A DNA stretch of 64,000 bases from Echinometra lucunter. Taxonomy: Eukaryota; Echinodermata; Echinoidea; Camarodonta; Echinometridae. A program made the translations under genes and the position numbers. Under the pieces are notes generated by a model. That model saw only the letters and a list, made by a program, of their open reading frames with translations, did no database searches and had not been told where the DNA came from. Location of the stretch: positions 18,319,547 through 18,383,546 of the forward strand of contig CM057167.1 in the NCBI GenBank assembly GCA_029962745.1, read 5' to 3'. Shown here one piece after another: positions 53,577-64,000 of this stretch (within the stretch, counting starts at the first letter, position 1; every line of letters begins with the position of its first letter).

Positions 53577-54377
53577 ATGGTTGGAAGATTTATTTCCTTG
53601 GCCTGTATGTTTTCACTTTTGTATTGTCGAATGGGTGAGTAAATAAGATTCTATCGTCAACTTGTAATTTGTAATACACACACACACACTTTTTTTAGTA
53701 GACATATTGGCCTCTGTGCAATAATGCGGCAAAGATTATTCCTCCGCGGCTCCTGATATAGGCGCAGAAGCAGGAGGGGAGGAGGCCAGTAAATGCTTGT
53801 AACTTGTTTTTCCCCCTTCATGTTCGTTTATGGTCGTTTTAACAATATCATTTCTTCTTATTATAGAAACATTACACTGGATGTTCGTAAGCATAATCTG
53901 ATTATTGCGGTGTTGTTCATATGAGTAGTATTTGTTCTATGACGAGAAACACAATTCAGTAGCAAGCTCAGTGGATGACCTTCAGTAGAATGAAGGAGGA
54001 GGAGGGAGGGGGAAAATTTGATTTTTTATTTTTTTCATTTAAGAAGTGAGAAGAGTTTATAGTATTGACTCCACGCATGAAAGGTAAAAAGAAATATACT
54101 GGTTGTAGGGCATAAACCTCTGGCTTTGATATCTTATAACATTCTCTTTTTAAAAATAGACATTTCGTGATGAAGAAAAATCGGTTAACCGCTGCCTCTG
54201 TTACTAGCGTCATCTCCGCCATAAGGTTACGATGTAGAAATTCTTCCGCCGCGGTGTACTGCGCGGTCACAAATTATGCCAAAAAAATAAATAAATAAAC
54301 AAATAAAACACACGAAGCACTTGGAAAGCCAGATAAGGGGACATTTTACCCCCCCCCCCCCCCCATTGCTGACAAGC

Positions 54378-54408
<31 letters not shown>

Positions 54409-57400
54409 AGAAGAAGAAGAAGAGGTCCTCAGCATTTGTCAGGTGTAGTTTACACGAAAAATTTGATGATACCAAAAAAAACGGGGGGGGGGTCCTCCGT
54501 CACTTTCAGGTGTATTTTACCCCAAAATCTGCTAATAAGCAAGAAAACTAATTATTAAGCTACAATTATGCCAAATTGTATCAAATCATGCTATAGGCAT
54601 AATGATAGATGCCAAAAATAGTAAAATTATGAAAAAAAGCATAATTATGCTAACTGCATGTGGCATCAGTAGACTTTGGCGTATAAACATAGCTGAACGA
54701 CTATGCATGATCAACTACAAAGTGAACAATATCAATTCCACCAACAGGAGCCTTGAAGAATGTCCCTCCTCCGGGGAATCCTCTGGGTATGGAAAGTGGA
54801 GCCATCCCAAATTCAAGTCTAACAGCATCGAGTGAATGGAACGCTCGCCATGGCCCACATAGAGCACGCTTGAACCTAGATGGAAGTGGCATTCTGGTTG
54901 GAGCTTGGGCTGCTGCAGAAAATATTACCCAGAAACAGTGGATTCAGGTAAGAAAGATCCACAAGGTATATTAGGTGCAGGGCCCCGTTTCATAACACTT
55001 GTTATCAATAAAAAAAAACCCAAAACAATTACAATAACTGTTATAAGCTACTGAAATCCTTGCATCTGAAGTCCGTGATACCCCTTTTGGGTCTTTTTTT
55101 TGAATGTAGACTAAAAACGCACCTCTTTTCTTCATACTTTTGTTAACTTTTATGTATTCTTACTTTCTCTTGTATTGTACATTAATGTAATGTAATTGTA
55201 ATGTAAGGTAATTTTAGTTCAGGTACTTTTATATTATGTAACGTAAGGTAATTGAGGTAATTTGAGGTTATACATTTAACGCACTGCTTTGTTAATCAAA
55301 TGTAATGCGCTATATAATGTACGCATTGTTATAATTATTATTATGATTGGCTGAGAGCAAATTTGTCATAGAAATGTGGCAGTTTTTACTGATAACAAGT
55401 TGTTTTTTTTAAACAGGGCCCTATTCATTAAAACAATTCACATTCTTCAAATACAACCCTTTTCCAATACAATTAACACAAAATACGATTCTTTTCCAAT
55501 AAACTTAATACACATACAATTCATACACTTTGATCAAAAAAACAAACAAAATTGAATGAAATCAGTTATAACAATCTTTGTAACATCTACAACTCCCCCC
55601 CCCCCCCACGAAAAACCCTGCACATCCCTTTTCTACCATTTTATACCACCCACTACCCCCACCCCGACCCCCCCCCCAAAAAAAAATATATAAAAATAAA
55701 AATACCACTAAAACTACCCACTGCATTCATCATACACACCAACACTCACGCATACAACCCACATCCACACACACTTGCACGCCCGCACTTACACACCTAC
55801 ACCCAAACTAATCGCAAAGAAACCTTAATGGATAGATAGGTGAATCACAGGTTGATCTTGATTATCAGGGAGCAAAAAACAGATAAATCAATCAATGAAT
55901 CAATCAATCAAGCATTAGAAATGTCCTGGAAAATGTGTTCATTTCTTTAGTTCAGAGTTCAAAGTTCAGAGTTCATTTATTTCACTCATCATTAAAAAAA
56001 NNNNNNNNNNNNNNNNNNNNNNNNNNNNNNNNNNNNNNNNNNNNNNNNNNNNNNNNNNNNNNNNNNNNNNNNNNNNNNNNNNNNNNNNNNNNNNNNNNNN
56101 NNNNNNNNNNNNNNNNNNNNNNNNNNNNNNNNNNNNNNNNNNNNNNNNNNNNNNNNNNNNNNNNNNNNNNNNNNNNNNNNNNNNNNNNNNNNNNNNNNNN
56201 NNNNNNNNNNNNNNNNNNNNNNNNNNNNNNNNNNNNNNNNNNNNNNNNNNNNNNNNNNNNNNNNNNNNNNNNNNNNNNNNNNNNNNNNNNNNNNNNNNNN
56301 NNNNNNNNNNNNNNNNNNNNNNNNNNNNNNNNNNNNNNNNNNNNNNNNNNNNNNNNNNNNNNNNNNNNNNNNNNNNNNNNNNNNNNNNNNNNNNNNNNNN
56401 NNNNNNNNNNNNNNNNNNNNNNNNNNNNNNNNNNNNNNNNNNNNNNNNNNNNNNNNNNNNNNNNNNNNNNNNNNNNNNNNNNNNNNNNNNNNNNNNNNNN
56501 GCCCTTAAGCCCCAGTCACATAATGCTCTGCGTCCGGCGTTGCGTCCAAAAAGTCGTTTTTTCTGCGGACTCCCACGGATCCCTTCCCGTCACCATTTTT
56601 TTTTTTTTTTTTTACAAAATATACGGGAAGAGATGCGGGCGATACGGATAGATACGAACAGATGCGGATACTTGCGTCCACTTGTGGATAATCTTACGAA
56701 TTGACACGTTATTTGCTCTTTCGACTTGCGTAAACTTCCGGATACTTCTAAATACTTGCGGAGAGTTGCGAATACTTCTGAATACTTGCGGAGAGTTGCG
56801 GATATTTAAGGAGAGTTGCGGATACTTACGGATTGTTACGAATAATTATGAACAACGTAGTTTTCTCTGACCATCCCTGCTCATTCATTGTTTTTTTTTT
56901 TTTTTTACCTACATGGAGAAAACACCTTTCCAATTTCTGCTAGATGTGGCTCCAAAGTTTCCCCCCAAGATGCAAGGTGGTAGGGGTAGGGGAAGGCTGA
57001 AGAGGGCAACAAGGCAACAGATCACCCAAGATAAAGCAGAGATGCAGGAGGAAATGCTCTGTCTTCAACCCCCACCAGCATGGGTGTCGATTTGTGTTCG
57101 CGGTTGGGGGGATGACTGATGCCGAATACCCTCGACCGCGGAGCAAAGCGACCGAGGGTGTGGAGGTTCAGAAGTGAAGGATAGACTAATAAAGGGGGGG
57201 GGGAGACCTGTTTTTGCTGCCCATATCTCTGCATTATTAGTCTAATCTACCGTTCTTCCAAATTAACCGCACCAAATTGTTTCAAACAATATCGCAGAGG
57301 TGCATCCTCATAACTTGAGTGAGAGCTTTAGGAAATTGAACCTTCACTTACATCCCGCTTCTTATTTTGCGAGCGAACGAATCGAGCGAGCCAAAAATTC

Positions 57401-58712
57401 CATTTTCTAGCTATAAAAGAAATGTTTTTTGTCGTCAAAGTACACTCAAGCAAGCGAGGGAGGCGAGATAGGGGAAAACACATTTCTTTCATGATGCAGT
57501 GTTATTTTGTCATCACAATCCCCTATAGGTCTGTATATAAATAGTTTTTGATCACCTAATTGCCAAATGATGCTTTTCGGAGCATCGCTTGCCATCTAAA
57601 ACCATTTTGTTTTTATGAGCGAGCAATCGAGCTACCGACAAAATCTCTGTTTCTTTCTCATAAAACGTAGGATTTACACTAAAATAAACTAGATGAATTT
57701 TATGATGTACCATTTCCCTGTATTCGAGAAAAGCTTTACACCTCGCTGTAAAATATTACAATTTTCGGACATATTGCTGAGGGAATAAGAGCATAATAGG
57801 GAATAACATACGTTTTATCAGCATCCTCCTTTCTCATATTTGGTATGATAGAAATAGGCTACCGGTCACAGGACACTATCTAAGCATGAAAATTCTTCTC
57901 TCATTGGTCTTCTTCCCGTTCGACTTCTTGCAGTTATTTTATAACAGTACATGTATAACACTGGATAGAAAGACAAAATGCAAAACAGTTTCATTTCATA
58001 ATAAACCCTGATAAAAAATATCAACTGACATTGGTTAAGATAACAAAAGATATTAAATGCGAGTAGAACAATACTATTTGATGGAAAGACAAGATGCAAA
58101 CCGATTTGCTTTCAAAAGGAAAGTATTATAACCTCATTGGTTGGGAAACTTAAAATGCGAGCGATGAAGTGAGCGAGCACTAAAGCCTTTTCCTTTTCCT
58201 TTCCTTTAAAAAAAATGTTTCTTTGCTCTTTATTCTCTCTGTCTTTGTCTTTGCTTTGGGGTTTTTTTCTAGGATAACAGGAGGCTATGAAATTTTTCAT
58301 TTTTTTTCATGTTGAATTATGGAGGGGGGATGATTGTACAGGCCATCCCCCTGACCGAAATATTGGGGAGGATATATCACCCATTCACCCCCCCCCCCCC
58401 CTGGGATCGACACCCATGGTCAGAAGGGAACACGTGGGGTGCTGAGGGAGGCAATCGAATTTATAGAGGCCCATTCGGTACGAGACAGGACGGGTGGTTG
58501 GGGGCTCCCATGCGTCAAAGGACGCAATTTTCCGCAGCATCCGTAACTGTCCGTAAGCGAGGCAAGCGAGGTGCCCAAGTAGAGCTGATTAAGGTCATAT
58601 TCGGCAGCGAGGTGGCCGAATTATTTTCGATGTCTTATCGGCCTGTAGTGTAATTTGATGACGAAATTACCTTTAGTCGTAATACAAAGGGTTTTATTTT
58701 TTTACTCGCTCG

Positions 58713-58748
<36 letters not shown>

Positions 58749-61324
58749 AATTAAAGCAGGATGGTTAACACCGTTATCTAGCAAGAAGCGTCAGCTCCCT
58801 TATTTTAGAAAAAATACTGCGCTAAAAAGAAAACAAAAAATAGAAAATACTCCCTAAACTTTTCTTTGAAGTAATAAAGATCTACGCACTAAAAAAAAGG
58901 ATCAAAAATGCAACGTTAAGAGCTCCTTTATTGGTACAATTTTGCATCCTAAGAAGCATTTCGCACCTTCAAGGGTGCAATGAGCTGGTGGGTAGATAAG
59001 ACTTATATCTGTCGGCAAATTTAAGGGTCACCACCTAATAGTATGTTGGCAAATTTAGGTGTTTTACCTACCCCCCCCCCCCCACCCCCCCCCCACCCCC
59101 CACAATGATTCCAACCAAAAAGCTGTCAGGCTGTATGAACATGAGAACATGATGAATATGCAATTCTCTTAATTATCATGTATCGAGTTTTTGTATGTTT
59201 TCTGGGACTAGCATGGGACGAAAATTTTGAAGATATGCCGTCCGTTAACAAAACTTTTCGATGCATTTTTCGAAAATAAACCCCTCTTTTGTCTTATTAA
59301 AAATGCTGAAGCAGACTTGAACATCGCATTACTCTATGGCAATGCACCGGGAGAAGGTTTTGTTCTTAAAGACGACGGTTCGAGAAGAGGACTCGTGTGT
59401 GCGTCTTCATGGAATCTCCAAAGTGCCGAGGTGGCCTGTCGTATGCTAGGCTACATAGGATTGGAATCATTCACTCAACGGTTCATCCCCTACAACCAAT
59501 TCGATCCGAATTCCATACCTGTACTACGTGATGGTTATATCTGCACAGGATTCGAGGCGACACTTTCTGAATGCTCAGTGACCATGACCAGTACTACCTG
59601 CTCAGTTGCCGCTGGTGTCGTGTGTACAAACACTACCGGTGAGTTTAAAACTCGAGAGTAAGAGGACTAGATATTTGAATTGACAGAAATAATGATGAAT
59701 CAATAGATTCATTATGAGCTATTGTGTGTCTTTTTACTTATTTGTTTAATTATCTATTTATTCATTTATTCATCTATGTATCACTTGTGGGACGCAACAC
59801 CCTATCAGCTAAAAAGCTGTTTTTCGTAGGGGTCATTTTGACTTTTCGATGTGGGGGTAAATCCCCTATTCGAAAACGGATTAATAGTGTAATCTCATCT
59901 GAACTGAACGATAATTTCACGTGCCTGCTCTGTCTTTAGCTCTAGAATATTCTCTCGTGCTTTAACATGTTTAAAGTTCGTTGTTTTTCACTGCTTTTCT
60001 GTCCAGTAAAAATGTGAAGATTCTTCTCATTAACATGCTCATGATAAAATGAACAGTTTATATGGAAAAACCCATAAACGCCATTTTTGAAAATTTAAAG
60101 TGAGGTCGCTGTTTAATAATATTACAAAATAATACTTTTCAAATGATACATTGCTCATTACATACAAAGGTATATTTTTGAAGTTATGGTCAAAAGCAGC
60201 ACAAATTGTCTTATTTTTTTTCTTTATTTTCCTTGATCTTTAATTGCAAATATCTAAATTTGACAAAAATGGATATATCGGTTTTTGCATTCTAACTCTT
60301 CAAATTAATGATCGAACTTACGATCAATAGCAATGTACATGTTTCAAATTAAAAGACAAACATATACACCATATTACTTAAACTACTCGTTTCGAAAACA
60401 GAAAAATACAAATTGAAGCTCTAATGTTTTGGGAGCAAAACACATCGTTTCAGTAACCCTAACTTTATTTTGTGCCATTTTAAGCACGTCATTTGTGCAC
60501 TAGGTTATTCTTTTCTAGGTCTAATAGCGACAACGACATCGGCACGATGGGGTAACGGTAATTCACATGATACATTTCTTCCTCTCCGTAAAGCTTTTCT
60601 CCTCCCTGTCGAAATTTCCAAATTATTTTGAGGTCAGTCTGAATTTTCAGAAATCAATGAAAACAACAATATAATTTTTTCCTTATCAACAAAGATGTTT
60701 ACGTCATAATTATAATAACTACCTTTATCAAACGCGGCGTTATACGGAGTGCAATTAAAGGTTTATGCTCACACAGAGCGTCAACCGCCATAGATGGAAT
60801 GACTATACATGTCATAAAATGTGTATAGGTACAATCTGTATTTCACTACTCCTAGATACATTGGCGTAAATCCCGGGGGGATGGGGGATATATCCCCCCC
60901 CCCCCACTTTTTCGAGAGGGGGGATGGCGTTTACAAATATCCCCCCCCCCCCCACTTTTTAAGGAAGAAATGATATTTGAATTAATCAGTTAATAGAATT
61001 TTTAATATTCTGTCATTACTAACCATCATATTTTAGAATTGTTATTTGAAAATATTGAAAACCAGAAAAGCGGTTATTTTTGACTCGCTCGCTTCGCTCG
61101 CTCATCTTTTTTTTAGAATTTCTATTTGAAAATATGTGTGTAATTTAAGGAAGAAATGATATTTGAACAATTTACACACGGAGCTGCAGCCAACCCCCTC
61201 CGCTTCTGCAGCCCATTTTATGAGTCAAAATATCTTAGCTCAAGCATCCTTCCACACATTCCAGCTGCTACATGCCAACATAACAGACATCTTACTGTAG
61301 TTAAAAGAAACCTCTTTTTCTTCA

Positions 61325-61360
<36 letters not shown>

Positions 61361-61597
61361 GATCAAATAAACAAACCAACAAAAGTAAATGAGAAGAGTT
61401 GACTCAATAATGCATTGCAAATTTCCAATAAGAAATTAATTCATCCAAATTTTCGGGGGCCTCCCCTTCCTCAGGGATAAAGATGATTGTGATCAAACAA
61501 CATATACAACAGATTTGGTAGGCCAGCTCTGGGGAACTTTGATTCATGCTACGCTATTATTCTCTCAATTGATCTCATATACATTATGTATATACCC

Positions 61598-61646
<49 letters not shown>

Positions 61647-62246
61647 GTGTGTGCACAACCCATTAACATGATTGGCCCTTTCTTGTATAGTGGCATATAA
61701 AATGAAAGATTCAAAACAGTGAAGGACGTAGCTGTATATTCCACTTTTAATGTCCCGAGCTTTCGGCTTCAAAGGCCTTTATCAAGGGTTCTACAACGAA
61801 ACAAACAGAAACAAACGGAATGACAAGCATAAATAAACGGTAAAGAACTTAAGGGAAAATAAAAAATAAAACATCAGAACTAATATACTCAAAATGAAAT
61901 AAAATAAATGTTTTAATTATTACCTTATTAGTTGTGGGAGTGGTTCAGTGATTCCTGCTGGTGTGTTGGGTCACGTGATGTGGTACGTCACACGAGCAAG
62001 AGTCACTGAACCAGAGAATGCGCTCGGACGCAACCTAGAGTGATGTTGGCGGGGAAGTAACACAAGATACACATAAAAACTCACGTATTAATGAGATACT
62101 AGAAGTGAGCAATGCAGGTGGCAATAAGCAGTTTTGGGTAAAGGAGAAAAAAACTTATAGATTTGATAAAGGCCTTTGAAGCCGAAAGCTCGGGACATTA
62201 AAGTGGAATGTACAGCTACGTCATTCGCTGTTCTGAGTCTTTCATT

Positions 62247-62283
<37 letters not shown>

Positions 62284-62615
62284 ATATATATTTGAATCTG
62301 TCCTTTCCCCAGTACGGCTTAGCGGCCTCGATTGGCGACGTCAACAAGGGCGGATAGAGATCTACAATGAAACTACAGGTTGGGGTTCAGTCTGTCGTGA
62401 GAGGTTGTCCAGGTCAGATGGACAGGTGGTATGCAGGTTGCTGGACTACCCCGATATGAAATCACTGTGGGGATCAAACTATACAGCAAACCGGATTTCA
62501 ATTTCGAACGTTGGACTGAACTGCACTGGGGCTGAGGAAGGCATTGATGAATGCATGTACTATGAAGATGACATCGCCTGCGATAGAGTGGCGCACCTTC
62601 GATGCGAGAATGCAG
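53577..62615 (+). CDS. Discoidin and SRCR domain receptor-type protein, partial
   Basis: Four exons are visible: 53577-53634 (signal peptide MVGRFISLACMFSLLYC), 54748-54947 (first half of an F5/8 type C/discoidin domain: NPLGMESGAIPNSSLTASSE, HRARLNLDG, ending KQWIQ before a GTAAGA donor), 59315-59638 (SRCR domain 1) and 62313-62615 (SRCR domain 2). Exon 1 to 2 joins in phase. Both SRCR exons are phase 1-1, so they are skippable modules. Each SRCR has six cysteines, fewer than the eight of group B, although each is a single exon as in group B. SRCR 1 has lost the WGTVCDD motif (RGLVCASSW); SRCR 2 keeps GWGSVC. The second discoidin half (expected to begin VDLG) is not found between 54948 and 59314 and may lie in the gap. 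Exon 2 ends in phase 0, so a phase-changing exon is needed before SRCR 1. More exons are expected to the right. Likely secreted or surface pattern-recognition or adhesion protein. Confidence 0.85.
54290..54550. repeat. Homopolymer-rich repeat (C run, A run, purine tract) in SRCR gene intron
   Basis: ACATTTTACCC and a C run, TGACAAGC, a long A run with GAAGAAGA, then a G run and GTGTATTTTACCCC. Resembles the C/A/purine order of 24648-24770. Confidence 0.5.
54555..54665. repeat. GCATAATTATGC-iterated repeat, copy 3
   Basis: AATTATGCC, ATAGGCATAATG, AAAGCATAATTATGC. Same theme as 24085 and 28848. It ends about 80 bases upstream of the discoidin exon. Confidence 0.5.
54978..55422. mobile_element. 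Inverted-repeat element with nested L2-like 3' end
   Basis: The left end CAGGGCCCCGTTTCATAACA, TTGTTATCA and right end TGATAACAAG...AACAGGGCCCT are inverted. Inside, 55060-55345 encodes FECRLKTHLFSSYF then a stop, typical of the C terminus of CR1/L2 proteins, and ends GCGCTATATAATGTACGCAT with an ATTATT tail. Confidence 0.65.
55950..56000 (-). mobile_element. Retroelement 3' tail abutting the assembly gap
   Basis: The complement reads AATAAATGAACTCTGAACTT TGAACTCTGAAC-like repeats, a short tandem 3' tail. The body would lie inside the gap. Confidence 0.4.
56001..56500. other. Assembly gap (500 N)
   Basis: Exactly 500 unknown bases, probably a placeholder length, so the real size is unknown. 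It lies in the intron region after the first discoidin exon. Confidence 0.99.
56501..56870. repeat. Repeat arm with iterated TTGCGGA words
   Basis: Starts AAGCCCCAGTCACATAATGC and GCGTCCGGCGTTGCGTCC, then degenerate repeats of ACTTGCGGA/GAGAGTTGCGGATA. It resembles the sub-repeat arms of foldback elements; the other arm is not seen and may be in the gap. Confidence 0.55.
57360..58690 (+). repeat. CGAGCGAG-type array, second locus
   Basis: Units with GCGAGCGAACGAATCGAGCG, CACCTAATTGCCAAATGATG and CTAAAACCATTTTGTTTTTA, plus the tail AAGACAAGATGCAAACCGAT also found at 21025. A poly-C fragment with GGGATCGACACCCATGG is included at 58385-58415. Confidence 0.7.
58717..58744. repeat. (CT)n microsatellite
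   Basis: About 28 bases of CT repeats. Confidence 0.95.
59640..61690. other. Intron between SRCR exons 1 and 2, left part
   Basis: Contains a family B poly-G/poly-C repeat (60856-60960, starting TTGGCGTAAATCCCGGGGGG) and (AT)n stretches at 61328-61358 and 61599-61643. No extra SRCR exon is seen. Confidence 0.6.
61694..62250. mobile_element. Inverted-repeat element with hammerhead-like motif in both arms
   Basis: The arms 61694-61787 and 62163-62250 are inverted copies containing GATAAAGGCCTTTGAAGCCG, AAAGCTCGGGACATTAAA and ACAGCTACGTC. The order TTGATAA, a GGC/GCC stem, then GAAA resembles a hammerhead ribozyme core as found in Penelope-like elements, with two core changes. An (AT)n stretch abuts the right end. 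The middle has no ORF. Confidence 0.6.
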
Positions 62616-62734
62616 GTATAAATGAATCACGGCCAAGCCATTGCCATTGATGTTCACTATGTAAAGAGGGGTGTAATGAATTTATTACGACCGGAAAGAG
62701 GGGAATAGCTCGGAAATAGCAAAATAGCTTTCAA

Positions 62735-62735
62735 T

Positions 62736-62769
<34 letters not shown>

Positions 62770-62933
62770 AGTCTTCTATAGCGCCAGTATCCGCTCTTGG
62801 CGCTTGCTCCGAAATATAAATACATCATTCAGTCAGATTCCATGGGTGCACTGGCCGCTCCTGATATTTACCGTTGAAATGAAATTAAATAGCTCCAAAA
62901 AGTAAGTCTACAATGTTCAATCATACACGTCAT
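62735..62933 (-). mobile_element. Old L2-like/SINE-type repeat, part 1
   Basis: (AAT)n followed by TCTATAGCGCCAGTATCCGC, TTGGCGCTTGCTCCG. The same repeat seems to continue after the inserted element at 63472-63700 (AGAGATGGGTCTTGAGAGCT, GTGGAAGGCCATTCCATACC). Confidence 0.5.
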
Positions 62934-62941
62934 CAAATGGC

Positions 62942-63463
62942 CCGGGGGGGGGGGGGGCACTCAACCCCAAAAGTGGTAGGTATGTGCCGCGGGCGAGACA
63001 AAAAACGGGGGCTTTGGAACGGGCTTATTGTGAAAAGGAGGCTCTTCGGAACAGGCTTCGGAACTACAAATGTTTGTGAAAACTAGGGTCTTTGGAACGG
63101 TTCGCCTGCGTGTGAGTGCGTATGTATCTCTATGGAACGGGCATACGTGCATGCAGCTAGCCCGGCGGCGCGGGCGCTCGCGCAGAGCGATGGTCGGACA
63201 GCGCTCTGCGAGCCGCTTTTCACCAAAAATGCAGCTCGTTGTAGCGAAAAACATGCGAAGCTTTGGAACGGATTTCTTTATTCTTTTTTCTCGATAAGAA
63301 GAAAATGCCATGCTTTGGAACGGCTTTCTTTTTTCTTTTTCTCAATAAGATAAAAATGCTATGCTTTGGAACGGAAATTTGAGTGTAAAAATGGGGGTCT
63401 TCTCCGCGGCACATACCCACCACGCATTATATACTCAGTGCCCCCCCCCCCCCCCCCCCCGAG
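62942..63463. mobile_element. 522 bp hAT-type MITE with exact 8-bp target duplication
   Basis: Inverted ends: G17 then GCACTCAACCCC and GGTAGGTATGTGCCGCGG on the left; CCGCGGCACATACCCACC and ACTCAGTGC then C20 on the right. CAAATGGC is present on both sides (62934-62941, 63464-63471), an exact 8-bp duplication as made by hAT transposases. The interior has about seven copies of TTTGGAACGG. No transposase is encoded. Confidence 0.9.
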
Positions 63464-63471
63464 CAAATGGC

Positions 63472-63700
63472 TAGTTTTTCCAATTGAAGAGATGGGTCTT
63501 GAGAGCTGTTTTAAAAGATTCCGTGGTGAGAGCTGTGCGGATAAGTCGTGGAAGGCCATTCCATACCTTTGCAGCAGCCATACGGAATGAACGAGCTCCC
63601 CAGGAGTTATGTGCTCTGTGTTCCAGCAGCAGATACTTGTCTGCAGAGCGCGTGGATTTTCTCTTGCTGGGACATATGGCTCCATTAGATTACATAAATA
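63472..63700 (-). mobile_element. Old L2-like/SINE-type repeat, part 2
   Basis: Continuation of 62735-62933 across the insertion. An open frame at 63484-63843 overlaps it and is not considered a gene. Confidence 0.45.
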
Positions 63701-63849
63701 CCATGGAGAACCAGTCACGTGGATCATGTATGCACATATTAGGTGAATTTGCCATTATGGTCATCAAATTACATTTTGGTCTTGCCAAGAGGAAAAGAAA
63801 ATCTTTTGTCGGGAGAAAAACCCAACATACCACGAGCATTTAGTCTTTG

Positions 63850-64000
63850 AAGGAGAATGGACCCCTGGGGAGATATCAATTTTAATGAAAAGAGAGGATA
63901 GAGAGCAGCAATTTCTATACAAATCCATGAAAATGGGTTACGAAATGAGAAAGTTATGAAAGTTTGAAAAGTCTCAATTTATTTCCTGTGGCGATTCTTA
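63850..64000 (+). repeat. Relative of the TTAAAGG palindromes, cut by the window end
   Basis: TTTTAATGAAAAGAGAGGAT, AATGGGTTACGAAATGAGAA, AGTTATGAAAGTTTGAAAAG and TCTC, closely matching 48145-48300. Confidence 0.55.

Noticed and set aside
55935..56651. 238-aa ORF crossing the N gap
   Set aside because: Most of it is unknown sequence.
63484..63843. 119-aa plus-strand ORF near the right edge
   Set aside because: Overlaps an old dispersed repeat (GGAAGGCCATTCCATACC type).

Overview
The window is metazoan nuclear DNA, AT-rich and with one 500-base assembly gap. Genes are split into small exons with GT-AG introns, and most of the rest is transposon-derived. Expanded-type SRCR exons joined to a discoidin domain, metazoan GH3 and CYP20A1 genes, and very many palindromic non-autonomous transposons point to a marine deuterostome. 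An echinoderm such as a sea urchin is my best guess. This is inference from gene content and repeat style, not a database match. Layout of the genes: (1) 216-6271, minus: seven exons of the orphan cytochrome P450 CYP20A1, running off the left edge; the C-terminal, heme-binding half is outside. (2) 11363-16513, minus: six exons of a GH3-domain protein (GHDC-like), about 600 residues, lacking only the first coding exon. (3) 39093-42678, plus: a complete four-exon ADP-ribosylation factor gene (179 aa). (4) 53577-62615, plus: a secreted or membrane receptor-type gene made of a signal peptide exon, half a discoidin (F5/8 type C) domain and two phase 1-1 SRCR exons; it continues past the right edge and its discoidin domain is interrupted by the gap at 56001-56500. 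All exon phases in these four models are consistent wherever consecutive exons can be joined. I see no direct functional link between the four genes. Between them lies repeat-dominated DNA. A 2.8 kb 33-bp minisatellite separates CYP20A1 from GH3. From 16.7 to 33.3 kb there is a nest of mobile elements: two tRNA-derived SINEs, tandem units rich in CGAGCGAG, a 2.76 kb inverted-repeat element inserted into those units with a further TTAA-flanked element inside it, a hAT-like 520 bp palindrome, a 2.07 kb DNA transposon with a helix-turn-helix transposase remnant, two TTAAAGG-ended palindromes and a 1.4 kb mariner-type palindrome. A broken non-LTR reverse transcriptase lies at 34.0-35.8 kb. Introns and flanks of ARF and of the SRCR gene carry more palindromes. 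One (62942-63463) has an exact 8-bp target duplication. No bacterial genes, operons, CRISPR array or functional tRNA/rRNA gene were found. The most notable points are the density and nesting of long-armed palindromes, a likely GC-AG intron in the GH3 gene, a relict duplicated exon in CYP20A1, the discoidin-SRCR architecture with part hidden in the gap, a degenerate hammerhead-like motif in an SRCR intron, and repeat families that carry long G/C homopolymers.
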